A DNA stretch of 64,000 nt from an uncultured Metabacillus sp. (lineage in GTDB: Bacteria; Bacillota; Bacilli; Bacillales; Bacillaceae). Both the position numbers and the translations under genes were made by a program. Where the stretch lies: positions 62,001 to 126,000 of the forward strand of contig NZ_CANNCR010000002.1 in assembly GCF_947503125.1 (NCBI RefSeq), given 5' to 3'. The notes below the pieces were generated by a model that did no database searches, had not been told where the DNA came from, and saw nothing but the letters and a program-made list of their open reading frames with translations. Positions 1-8,263 of this stretch are shown here, piece by piece (position 1 is the first letter of the stretch; each line of letters starts with the position of its first letter).

Positions 1-2618
1 CCAGTCGAACCTGTGAAGTCTGCTTCTATATCTTTTAAATTCAACTCAGCGTTATTAGCCACATCAAATAAATATCTATAACTTCCAGAAGTTGAAAAAT
101 TGAATTTAGCACCTTTTATTCTAGTGTTGGCTTGAAGATTGGCTAAGTTTCCGGCAAGACATTCGAAAATTCCACCTTCTACAGTTGTACCTCTGTAAAT
201 ATCTAGTGCTACTGCTCCTGGATCTATCACATTACAGTTTATTATTTTCGTATTGTCGACATCATAAGATACGTTTCCACCTGTTTTAAATCCAACCTTC
301 GTTTGTATTGCGGTACAATTAATATAGGTTACTTTTTTACAACGTGTCTGGAATCCAGCGCCTACTGCATCGGCTCCTTGATAATCTCCCACACCAATAC
401 AATCAACAAACATGATGTTGTATCCTTCAGGGTGAGTATCAAATCCTGCATTACTACTTCCATAAGAGCGACAGTTTTGAATAACAATATTTGAAGGTTC
501 TCCATACTTTTCAATTGAAGAACTGTTTGCTACTACTGTATCTCCGTTAGTTGTATATCCGTGACGACAGTTAATAAATGTGCTATTACGTACTTTACCA
601 CCATCAGACGCTTTATCATTAATACCATAACCCCATCTTAGTTTAGTAGGGTCATTTATTAAATTCTGCGCTATAATACCAGATATATCGTAGTTGAAGC
701 AGGACTCTATAGTAATGAATGAGCTGTATCCAAGTTCACACGAAATACCTTTTATCTTTACATCTCTACATGAATTTACATTTAAGTAACTTCCATTCCA
801 AGTTTCTGCTTCGGCTCTAACTGTATCAGAGGTAAAGACCATATCGCCCATAATACCGAATGATACATTTTTTAACTTAGCGAGTCTTACATTGGTGGCA
901 TAGGTATTTCTAATAGTTCCAGTAACTTCAACCGTAGAACCTGTTTGTGACTTAACCGTAAGAAATTCACCTTGTTTCTCACCTACATCACAACCATATA
1001 GTTGGTCATCTGATACAAGTTTTACAATATCTCCGGCTTTTAATGTTTGTGCAGCAGATAATGTAATTGTACTTCCAGAAACGGACGTAACTGTTTGGAT
1101 GAAATCCCATCCGCCTTTTGCACTAAAGATGTAATCGTTAGCGTTTTGTTTAAATTTTACTCCATCGCCTTTTATGTATAACGTCTTATCAGTCCACGAT
1201 ACTTTAGACAATAAGTAGTTATCCCTTGGAAAGAGTAAAGTATCACCACTGTTAGCGTAATTTACAATCGCTTGAAGTTTTGTAGTATCTCCCGAATCAT
1301 AATTTCCAATTAGTCCTAAGAGTGGGGAAGGGGGATACTTTACATTTATTTCCCGGCTGTTAACATTGTTAGTGTTTTTCGATAATTGTGAAGAGTGTGT
1401 ACTTAAAGTTGCTTCAACATCAGTTGTAACAGGAGTGGTCAAACTGAAATACTTCACTTTTACTTTAGTTCCTGCCGGAACACCCTCTGAGAGAGTAATA
1501 GCATTATTTGCACTCTCAGTATAATTTGTGCCAGAATCTTGAAGTACACCGTCAATTGAAACCTCAATTCTATTCTGAAATTGATCATAAGTATTTTGAA
1601 GTGTAAAGAGTGACTGATTTGCAGTTGCCGTAAATTCCTCTGTGAAAATAGTGTGTCTTGATAATCTTGTGATTTCAAGTGTGTGATTATCAACTGTAGT
1701 TTGAATATCAGATTGCAAGGGAATAGATTCTGAAAAGTAATCAATAACTACTTCAGTACCTGCCGGAACTCCTGTTGACAGAGTTATACTTTTAGAAGAT
1801 GTTTCTTCATAATTTTCAGGGTAAGATTGCGGAACTCCTCCAACACGAACTTTTGTTCGATTCTGAAACTGGTCATATGTATACTGTAAAGTAAAAATGC
1901 GCTGACCCTCAGTTGCAATGAACCTTTCAGAGTGGGTTGTGACAGTTCCTGTTCCATCGGTACCCCGTCTGCTGATTAAACCCCAAAATTCATTTTCATT
2001 TGCAACTAAAGGGTCAGGAGGTGCGTTATTTGTACTTGTTTGTTTACATATATACGAATTTCCATTGAAACTAACAATATTATTTTTCTTATATGTAGTA
2101 GTCGAATTATATGGTTCAACAAATTTCGTATCATTGACAATCGCTTGAGCATTTGTAGTTGCGGTATTTGCTGAATTGGCTGCATTTGTTGCGCTTTTAG
2201 CTGCGGCTTCAGCGTCATCTTTCACCTGTGAAGTAGTATCTGTTAATTGTTTTAATGTTTCGGTTACTACTCCATTATCACTTTCAGTATAAATCATGTC
2301 GGTTGGCAAATAATGAAGTCCAACGCCAAAATACTCGAAATCAAGTTGTTTACCAATATTTATAGAATTAAAAGTAATTATTTTATTTATATAATCAACT
2401 TTAAATTCATTTGATTTAGGTATTCCACTTTGAATTTCATACCAATTTACACCAGGGGAAGTAACAATTACTTTATTAAATTCGTCTGGTATTTCAGTTA
2501 AAACAACTTTTCCATCCGAATTAATAATGTGAGATTCATTAATCTGAACAAAAGGGTCATCGCTTGTTCCTTTACGATGATTTACTATGATTTTATTATT
2601 GTAGTCAAATATCCCCAT
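1..2618 (-). CDS. Tail fibre/spike with pectate-lyase-like fold (partial)
   Basis: The frame is open from an ATG at 2618 to the left edge, so the C-terminus is missing. A strong ribosome site (AAGGAGG) lies just upstream. The first ~130 residues look like a fibre adaptor, followed by an Ala/Asn-rich stretch. Two tandem ~90-residue repeats follow, both with NTYDQFQNR-like or YTYDQFQNR-like cores, 'DGVLQDS'/'GGVPQSY' turns and 'GVPAGT' ends. After about residue 430 the sequence becomes a pectate-lyase superfamily start (GLIGNYDSGDTTKLQAIVNYA) and then a long right-handed beta-helix type repeat rich in Asn, Ile and Val. By position at the end of the tail operon it is probably a receptor-binding or polysaccharide-binding fibre. 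Enzyme activity cannot be judged from what is visible. Confidence 0.8.
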   Translation of the reverse strand, partial: MGIFDYNNKIIVNHRKGTSDDPFVQINESHIINSDGKVVLTEIPDEFNKVIVTSPGVNWYEIQSGIPKSNEFKVDYINKIITFNSINIGKQLDFEYFGVGLHYLPTDMIYTESDNGVVTETLKQLTDTTSQVKDDAEAAAKSATNAANSANTATTNAQAIVNDTKFVEPYNSTTTYKKNNIVSFNGNSYICKQTSTNNAPPDPLVANENEFWGLISRRGTDGTGTVTTHSERFIATEGQRIFTLQYTYDQFQNRTKVRVGGVPQSYPENYEETSSKSITLSTGVPAGTEVVIDYFSESIPLQSDIQTTVDNHTLEITRLSRHTIFTEEFTATANQSLFTLQNTYDQFQNRIEVSIDGVLQDSGTNYTESANNAITLSEGVPAGTKVKVKYFSLTTPVTTDVEATLSTHSSQLSKNTNNVNSREINVKYPPSPLLGLIGNYDSGDTTKLQAIVNYANSGDTLLFPRDNYLLSKVSWTDKTLYIKGDGVKFKQNANDYIFSAKGGWDFIQTVTSVSGSTITLSAAQTLKAGDIVKLVSDDQLYGCDVGEKQGEFLTVKSQTGSTVEVTGTIRNTYATNVRLAKLKNVSFGIMGDMVFTSDTVRAEAETWNGSYLNVNSCRDVKIKGISCELGYSSFITIESCFNYDISGIIAQNLINDPTKLRWGYGINDKASDGGKVRNSTFINCRHGYTTNGDTVVANSSSIEKYGEPSNIVIQNCRSYGSSNAGFDTHPEGYNIMFVDCIGVGDYQGADAVGAGFQTRCKKVTYINCTAIQTKVGFKTGGNVSYDVDNTKIINCNVIDPGAVALDIYRGTTVEGGIFECLAGNLANLQANTRIKGAKFNFSTSGSYRYLFDVANNAELNLKDIEADFTGST

Positions 2619-2637
2619 GTTTACCTCCTTATTTATT

Positions 2638-2760
2638 TCAAACTAAAAAAGAGCCATTAAAATTATCAATAGGCTTTGTGAATGGATATCCTTTACTTAT
2701 AAACCACTCTTTATTCATTCCGTGCCATTTAATTTTTACTTTCTGTGGTAATATTAACAT
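2638..2760 (-). pseudogene. 40-residue remnant of endonuclease N-terminal domain
   Basis: A short frame with a good ribosome site (GGAGA, 8 nt before ATG at 2760) encodes 40 residues. Its core, LPQKVKIKWHGMNKEWFISK followed by GYPF, matches the N-terminal domain of the two full endonuclease-like proteins in this window (VPNQKVKVKW... KGYIFTK at 15518-17479 and EQLIKVKWSN... KGYSFSK at 44694-45734). Only that domain is present; the zinc ribbons and nuclease domain are absent. It is most simply a leftover of a decayed mobile endonuclease, though a retained small protein is possible. Confidence 0.6.
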
Positions 2761-2780
2761 TATAAACATCTCCTGTATGA

Positions 2781-2793
2781 ATAATTTATTTAT
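2781..2793 (-). promoter_or_regulatory. Recurrent AT intergenic element
   Basis: Minus-strand ATAAATAAATTAT followed by CAT. This is one copy of an element seen in many gaps of the late operon, always in the sense of the genes. It is a candidate site for the phage RNA polymerase; the function is inferred. Confidence 0.35.
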
Positions 2794-2807
2794 GAATGAT
2801 AAAAAGA

Positions 2808-3002
2808 CTACTGAATGTAGCCTTTATGGAAATCTATAAAACTGTCATAATTACTTATTGCTTTTCTTAAATCTTCAGTATCATTAAATATGAAAACATT
2901 CATTTTTGAATTGTGATGAGATTTTTCAATTTTCTTCAATGTAAAGCCAAGTAAAGTTAAGTATCCGGCAACCTTTTGGTTAAAGATAACTATTTTTTTC
3001 AT
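2808..3002 (-). CDS. Small hypothetical phage protein (64 aa)
   Basis: Starts with ATG at 3002 behind an excellent ribosome site (AAAGGAGGTCATTA). The protein begins MKKIVIFNQKVAGYLTLLGF and is a small basic alpha/beta protein without a membrane segment or a motif I recognise. The start MKKIVIFNQKVAGYL-x-x-x-GF-x-LKKIE resembles small DUF5659-like phage proteins, but I am not certain. It lies between the tail-tip gene cluster and the terminal fibre gene. Confidence 0.6.
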   Translation of the reverse strand: MKKIVIFNQKVAGYLTLLGFTLKKIEKSHHNSKMNVFIFNDTEDLRKAISNYDSFIDFHKGYIQ

Positions 3003-3022
3003 TAATGACCTCCTTTACATAA

Positions 3023-3052
3023 TAAAAGAGAGCAGGGGATATACCACTACTC
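3023..3052 (-). terminator. Probable terminator after the 3053 gene
   Basis: On the minus strand AGAGTAGTGG, a short TATAT loop and CCCCTGCTCT form a 10-bp stem with one mismatch and one wobble, followed by CTTTTATT. It begins right at the stop codon of the upstream gene. The sequence resembles the terminator at 21612-21643. Confidence 0.55.
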
Positions 3053-3292
3053 TTAAATAATCGTTCCTTCTAAATCTACTACTCTTGTTTTTTCTTCATT
3101 GTTTGTTAATTCTCTTCCGTAATTCTCAATCAAAGTTTGAATCTCCGTAGTGGTTAAATTAACATCAACTTCAAACACCTTAATATGTTCAAAAGTTTCA
3201 GTGTAATATCTAACTCTAATTACAATTACTGTTCTTTCACCACCAGAATTTCCAATGGTTATAGTTTGTGATTCTACTACTTTATAATTCAT
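3053..3292 (-). CDS. Small hypothetical tail-region protein (79 aa)
   Basis: I choose ATG at 3292 because GGAGATAAAA precedes it; a GTG at 3304 lies inside that ribosome site. The ribosome site overlaps the stop codon of the upstream tail-tip gene, so translation is probably coupled. The protein (MNYKVVESQTITIGNSGGER...) appears beta-rich, with a central VIRVRYYTETFEHIKVFEVDVN segment. No family is recognised. Its position suggests a small tail or baseplate component. Confidence 0.6.
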   Translation of the reverse strand: MNYKVVESQTITIGNSGGERTVIVIRVRYYTETFEHIKVFEVDVNLTTTEIQTLIENYGRELTNNEEKTRVVDLEGTII

Positions 3293-3294
3293 TT

Positions 3295-5097
3295 TTATCT
3301 CCACCCAACAATCAAAATATCTACATCTGCATAAAAGCCAGGAGAGGTATATCCATAATATGGACTTAGACGTAATACAAAACTTTTTAAATCTCCACCA
3401 GTGAAAACTCTACTGTCTTTTCGTTCATAGGCATAAAATTCTTTTACAATCGATTGACACTGGATAATTGATACTTGTTGGATAGCAACATCTGCAAAAT
3501 TTTTAAGATTGACGGTTGATTCAATATAATCTCCGGTACTATATGTTGCAGCAGGAATATAAACTTGTATTCTTTGAGAATATATTTTTCCATATCCCTC
3601 AACTCTGGGCGAAGTTTGATTTCCATCAAACATTGTTGGAACTGTATCATTTATCGATAACAATTGTCTTCCACTCGTTTGATAAACACCGTAATAAGCA
3701 ACCAAAGAATCGTCTTCGATTACAATTGATGAATCTGAATTTGTGGATTTAAGTTTGCCTGCAAAATATGGATTTCCGTCTGTATCAATAGATACTGTAT
3801 CTTTCCAAGTTGATGTAGAAGTATCATACTTTTGAATCTTAAATCCATCCGTTGCATTTAAGATAATTTTAGTTTTATTATCCGAACGATTGATTGTTAG
3901 TCCAGTTTCAGGATCTAACTCAATTCCATTTTGACCACCGACTATTGAGAAACTTGCCCCCTCTATAACTGCTCCATCTTTGTCGAATGTAAATTTACCA
4001 GATTCATTAATAATTGATAAATTTACCCCTGCGATAATTTGACCTACTAATCTTTGTGCAAAAACACCCTTTGGCGTAATGGCCGTTTTCCATGTAGTTC
4101 CGTTATCTTCTGATAATGCAATTACTCCACTTTGTATCACTATAATTTCGTTAGGAAAGTTAGGATTTCTAATAATAATTCCACGGTTAGATATTTCTAC
4201 GGATTCATTTACACCAGCAGTTATTCGTCTTTTAGCAGCGTCCCATGTGTTATTTATAATGTCATTGACTTCTCCTAAATCGGTTACAGTCTGATTCCAC
4301 TTGTATTTATTCATATCAACTGTAGTAGAAGAGGAGTAGGAGGCTTTAAGCATCTCAATGAGTTTTTCATCTTTCCTAACTTCTTCAAAATCAGCAATAG
4401 TCAATTCTAAACTGTCATCTGTAATTGTCATATCAGTAACAAATACTTCATAGTTAACGTTAATCATTGGATGTCTAACTGTTACAACATCACCGAGATA
4501 TAATCTATTCCAGTTCCTTTGTTCTTCAATCATTTTAAAGAAGTTTACCGAACTAACATCTATGTTAATTTTAGGTTTACGAATCTCATCGAATTTAACT
4601 TTTGCGTCATCATATAACTCTTGTACTTCTGAATAATTATCATCTGACCAAGTTTTCTCAATGATATAATTATTACGTTCTTGTATTTGTTCTGGAGTGA
4701 AATTATTTTCAATGGATAATAAATTTTTCAATGCAGAGATGTTTGCATTAATTAAATCAATTTCTGACTGAACTTTATCAACTTCCGATTGCTTTTTGTT
4801 GACTTCAATTTGTTTAACATTTAATTTAACCGATAAATCAGAGTAATCCATTTCAGCAGCTTTTAATACATCAATCTGATCTTGAGTTGCCTTTAATTCA
4901 GTATCTAAATTGAATAATTCATTTGTTTTAGTTGTAAGAGTTGCTAGTTCTTTTTTAAGTTTAGAGAGAAGGGAAGAGAACCTGCCGGCATTTAATTTAA
5001 CTAATGCTTCATAAATAATAATCGCATGACACAAACTATCCGACATGTAGTCACTTGATTTAATAGTTTCTGAAGTCAATTCTCTCCAAGTTGTCAT
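3295..5097 (-). CDS. Tail-tip (Tal-like) protein, C-terminal half
   Basis: This 600-residue protein begins MTTWRELTSETIKSSDYMSD and continues SLCHAIIIYEALV. In Bacillus phage tail-tip proteins the pattern 'YMSDxLCHAxxxYxALV' occurs in the middle of the protein, directly after 'YFMYPFE', which here ends a separate gene (6631-7482). Residues ~45-120 are coiled coil. Residues ~185-235 look like the LGDVVTVRHP...V beta domain typical of minor tail proteins. The C-terminal third is a beta-rich carbohydrate-binding-like region. A strong ribosome site (GAGGAGGTAACG) precedes ATG at 5097. It appears to be the distal half of a split tail-tip gene. Confidence 0.75.
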   Translation of the reverse strand: MTTWRELTSETIKSSDYMSDSLCHAIIIYEALVKLNAGRFSSLLSKLKKELATLTTKTNELFNLDTELKATQDQIDVLKAAEMDYSDLSVKLNVKQIEVNKKQSEVDKVQSEIDLINANISALKNLLSIENNFTPEQIQERNNYIIEKTWSDDNYSEVQELYDDAKVKFDEIRKPKINIDVSSVNFFKMIEEQRNWNRLYLGDVVTVRHPMINVNYEVFVTDMTITDDSLELTIADFEEVRKDEKLIEMLKASYSSSTTVDMNKYKWNQTVTDLGEVNDIINNTWDAAKRRITAGVNESVEISNRGIIIRNPNFPNEIIVIQSGVIALSEDNGTTWKTAITPKGVFAQRLVGQIIAGVNLSIINESGKFTFDKDGAVIEGASFSIVGGQNGIELDPETGLTINRSDNKTKIILNATDGFKIQKYDTSTSTWKDTVSIDTDGNPYFAGKLKSTNSDSSIVIEDDSLVAYYGVYQTSGRQLLSINDTVPTMFDGNQTSPRVEGYGKIYSQRIQVYIPAATYSTGDYIESTVNLKNFADVAIQQVSIIQCQSIVKEFYAYERKDSRVFTGGDLKSFVLRLSPYYGYTSPGFYADVDILIVGWR

Positions 5098-5121
5098 AAC
5101 GTTACCTCCTCTCGTGTGATT

Positions 5122-5136
5122 ATGATTAATTTATTC
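5122..5136 (-). promoter_or_regulatory. Recurrent AT intergenic element
   Basis: Minus-strand GAATAAATTAATCATAATC in the 43-nt gap before the 5097 gene. It shares ATAAATTAATCAT with the copies at 21645-21665 and 44649-44669. Confidence 0.4.
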
Positions 5137-5140
5137 ATAT

Positions 5141-6628
5141 TTACACAGCCATATTTCCATCTAAATGTTGACCTGTCGTAGTTCCTGAAATAATGGTTTT
5201 CCCAGTTGCACACGTATTATTTTTATAATAACTTCCTGTTGAAGAAGCAGATGTTTGAATACCGTTACCAGTACGACAATGGTTATTTTCAATAATACAT
5301 TTAGGCGCTAAATTTGATATCATAAATTCACGAGTACCTGATAGGAAAGTATTGTCTTTTATTACAGTCAAAGTATTCGTACTTGTAATATTGATACCTA
5401 GATGTCCTGTGCTACTTGTTCCACCATAAATTGTATTACCTTGAATAACATTATTCTCTCCACGACCACCTGTAATAGCTTTAATTCCATCTGTTATGGT
5501 GTTGTTGCTTATAACACTATCAACAATGTAGTTATAGTAAATTCCTACCGTTTCATTTCTGGTTTCAGTTCCTGGAGTAAGTCCACCTTTTATTGTGTTT
5601 CCTGTAACACGAATACCAGAAGATCTTTCAACATCGTATCCGTCCACTTTAATACCAGTGAAATACTTAGCATCTAAAGTATTATCTTTTACAACAACAT
5701 TACTAGAATTAATAACTCCAATTGATGCAGTAGCATTAGGTAATTCACTAAGTGGTAGAGTATTTATATGTTTGTTCTCGGAAACTTCACAATCGTTTGC
5801 TTGAACTTTAATGGCTCTTCTATTACAATTCTTGATAGTATTTCCTCTGATTGTTCCCATAGAATCAAGGAATGGGTAACTCACATTATTGTAAAATAGG
5901 AAATGTATTCCGTCTCCTTCTTCGCCTATAATAGTATCAATATAGTTGTCTATTACAGTATTAGGTTGAGTCGCTTTTGATTCAGCATGAACAACGATTC
6001 CTTTGGATGAACCTTTATCATCGCCAATTGTAGTATTTGTTATTGAGTTAACGTTTCTTACGATATTATTAGATACAAATATACCGCCAGATGTATAGAT
6101 ATCAATTCCTCTAGCACTACGAGTCTTAGGATATAGATTCTCAATACGACAATTCGTAACTTCACAAAGAGAAGCATCTAAAACTAATACGCCTACAGCA
6201 GCCTTATTGTTTCCATCAATTTCAACTGAAACTTTATTATTGTCTCCTGTAACAGTAAGAGCAACTATTTCCTCACCGTCAGCTAAAATAGTTGCACCTT
6301 CTGTCCTAATTGTTCGACCTTCCTCAGTTGAAAGTAGACCAGAAGTGATTCTATAAACACCATTTTTCAATATCTTGTTTTTACCAGGAGTATCTAGCCA
6401 AGCTTGAAGTGCAACCGTATCATCTGTCGTTCCATCACCTTTAGCTCCTGATACCTTAGAGTCTGAAAGGGTGTCAACCTTGGTGTTTAATTCATCAATA
6501 TCATTCGAATGAATTTCTAGATAATTATCTATAATATCCATATTGCTTGCTATAGATGGAATGGTAAGCTGTGGAGTATCATCTAAACTTGGTTTGCTTA
6601 GATTTGCAAATTCCGTATTTGTAGCCAT
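5141..6628 (-). CDS. Pectin-lyase-fold tail spike
   Basis: The 495-residue protein starts with a ~55-residue attachment segment (MATNTEFANLSKPSLDDTPQ) and a short coiled coil. Residues ~58-110 carry the pectate-lyase superfamily signature AKGDGTTDDTVALQAWLD. The rest is a parallel beta-helix with many 'N.I...' rungs (NNIVRN, GNTIKN, NNTITDG, NNVIQGNTI). Such proteins are trimeric spikes that bind or cut cell-surface polysaccharide. Its ribosome site lies inside the end of the preceding gene. It sits between the two halves of the tail-tip gene, which is unusual. Confidence 0.8.
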   Translation of the reverse strand: MATNTEFANLSKPSLDDTPQLTIPSIASNMDIIDNYLEIHSNDIDELNTKVDTLSDSKVSGAKGDGTTDDTVALQAWLDTPGKNKILKNGVYRITSGLLSTEEGRTIRTEGATILADGEEIVALTVTGDNNKVSVEIDGNNKAAVGVLVLDASLCEVTNCRIENLYPKTRSARGIDIYTSGGIFVSNNIVRNVNSITNTTIGDDKGSSKGIVVHAESKATQPNTVIDNYIDTIIGEEGDGIHFLFYNNVSYPFLDSMGTIRGNTIKNCNRRAIKVQANDCEVSENKHINTLPLSELPNATASIGVINSSNVVVKDNTLDAKYFTGIKVDGYDVERSSGIRVTGNTIKGGLTPGTETRNETVGIYYNYIVDSVISNNTITDGIKAITGGRGENNVIQGNTIYGGTSSTGHLGINITSTNTLTVIKDNTFLSGTREFMISNLAPKCIIENNHCRTGNGIQTSASSTGSYYKNNTCATGKTIISGTTTGQHLDGNMAV

Positions 6629-6630
6629 TT

Positions 6631-7482
6631 TTATAGTTCACTCCATTTCTTTGTTTCTATGTCTTTCCACGTACCTACTTTTGCTTCAAATGGATACATA
6701 AAATAAGCAAATGATTCAATATAACCTGCACCTGTTGGATTTACAGAATTGATCCCCAATCCATCTTTGCCAGTTACAGTCAATCGAGTAGTCATATCAT
6801 CAGAGTTCGATGTCCTAGATAATGATTGTAGATATTGACCGTATGCAATTCTAAATCCACGATTAATCTTGTAGTTATCAGGGTGGACTAGGCTAATTTT
6901 TCTGTTTTCACTGTCAAATACAAGAATCGCACCGTATGTATCAGCAATAGTGGAGAGGAAATCTAAAACTGTAGTTTCTGAAACATCAAATGAACGATAT
7001 TTATCAACAATGCGTTCATCAATTGTACCGATGCTCCAATTAGTAGGAGAGAGGGCATCAGTTAAAATTGTTTGTGGTGTTACAGGTGCTTCATTACTTA
7101 ATTGACTGATTAATTTATCGGCCAATTCATGACCCAAAGAAAAAGCGTGAACGGCAAGCCCCTCAGAACTTCCATCCACGCTATCACTTAATTCATTTAT
7201 AATGAACCATTCAATTACATTGTTCCATTGTACTTTGAGTAAGTATCTATTTCTTATTAGACTAACAACCTCGTTATCGACTAAATCATGACTTCTTTCA
7301 ACTTTATATGGGATAGTAAATGAAATTTCATTTAATCTACCCAATGATAAAGTCAAGGAGGGATTGCTAAAGTCTACAATATTACGAATCTTAATTCCAA
7401 TCTGCGTACCACTTGGTTTTGCTAATTGGATTTTCATTTTAGATGGCTTTATGTTCAGATCTACACTTCTTAAACCTGACAA
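6631..7482 (-). CDS. Tail-tip (Tal-like) protein, N-terminal half
   Basis: The start is a TTG at 7482 after AGGAGGTG. The 283-residue protein has the features of the prophage tail / endopeptidase-tail N-terminal domain: 'LGRLNEISFTIPYKVE', 'YLLKVQWNNVIEWFIINELSD', 'SLGHELADKLI' and 'LDFLSTIADTYGAILVFD'. It stops after GYIESFAYFMYPFEAKVGTW, the point where homologues normally continue into the YMSD-LCHA segment. That continuation is found 1.5 kb downstream in the gene at 3295-5097. The gene follows Dit, as expected for the tail tip hub. Confidence 0.78.
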   Translation of the reverse strand: MSGLRSVDLNIKPSKMKIQLAKPSGTQIGIKIRNIVDFSNPSLTLSLGRLNEISFTIPYKVERSHDLVDNEVVSLIRNRYLLKVQWNNVIEWFIINELSDSVDGSSEGLAVHAFSLGHELADKLISQLSNEAPVTPQTILTDALSPTNWSIGTIDERIVDKYRSFDVSETTVLDFLSTIADTYGAILVFDSENRKISLVHPDNYKINRGFRIAYGQYLQSLSRTSNSDDMTTRLTVTGKDGLGINSVNPTGAGYIESFAYFMYPFEAKVGTWKDIETKKWSEL

Positions 7483-7498
7483 AATACCACCTCCTAAT

Positions 7499-8263
7499 TT
7501 ATATCAATTTATATTCATATTTGAATGTTAATTTGCATTTTCCAAAAACCTTCAGGTGGTTTATTCCCCTCGGAAGTGATAAAAATACATCATTATGATT
7601 TTCATAACGTAATACACCAGGTATGTCTGTTTCGATTTCTTCATATTCACAGTCAACCGTAATTAATTCACCGTTAGTTAGACCTATCAGCTCGAATTCT
7701 TCTCCGCCATCACTTGTGTTAATAATTGATATATCTCCATCTTCAACTTTTTCAATCTCGATAATAGGGAACATGTCGTAGTCTCCATTATTGGTTAATT
7801 TAATCATTGTTCCAGTTGTTGGATTTGTAGATAAATCAAATGAATCAGTGTAAACAGGGGAGTAGGGGTGAGAGGTATCACATCTCATTTCAAGTTTTGC
7901 ATAACCTTGTTTACATCCGTTATGTAGCAATCTTGCACTTCCAACGTATTGAGCGTAGAAAATTTTATGTGGATGAGTGCTGAAAATTAAAGGTTTGTAA
8001 TAATCTTGATTCAACCATCGACCAATCTTTCTTGCTTCTTCGTCAGTTAATTCATTTTCAAATAAAATAGAAAACGGAAGCGTTATAGGCTCCCGTTCTT
8101 TTCGTATAAAGTATGGTTTATCTCTACCTGGAACTTTTTCTTCAACAATTGAAGATTCTGGAAGGAAGTGCTCATCAAACAATCCAGAGTCAACATTGAT
8201 TTGAATAATCCCCATATCCGTACTTTTAATACCGTCATATGTAAAATGTAACGACTCTATCAT
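7499..8263 (-). CDS. Distal tail protein (Dit, siphovirus tail family)
   Basis: The 254-residue protein shows the Sipho_tail pattern: MIESLHFTYDGIKSTDMGII, a central 'EKVPGRDKPYFIRKEREPITLPFSILFEN' and 'EARKIGRWLNQDYYKPLIF'. The C-terminal half (GYAKLEMRCDTSHPYSPVYT ... INHLKVFGKCKLTFKYEYK) is the galectin-like domain. Dit forms the hexameric hub between the tail tube and tip. Its ATG overlaps the stop codon of the tape measure gene (ATGA), so the two are translationally coupled. Order tape measure - Dit - tip is the standard one. Confidence 0.88.
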   Translation of the reverse strand: MIESLHFTYDGIKSTDMGIIQINVDSGLFDEHFLPESSIVEEKVPGRDKPYFIRKEREPITLPFSILFENELTDEEARKIGRWLNQDYYKPLIFSTHPHKIFYAQYVGSARLLHNGCKQGYAKLEMRCDTSHPYSPVYTDSFDLSTNPTTGTMIKLTNNGDYDMFPIIEIEKVEDGDISIINTSDGGEEFELIGLTNGELITVDCEYEEIETDIPGVLRYENHNDVFLSLPRGINHLKVFGKCKLTFKYEYKLI

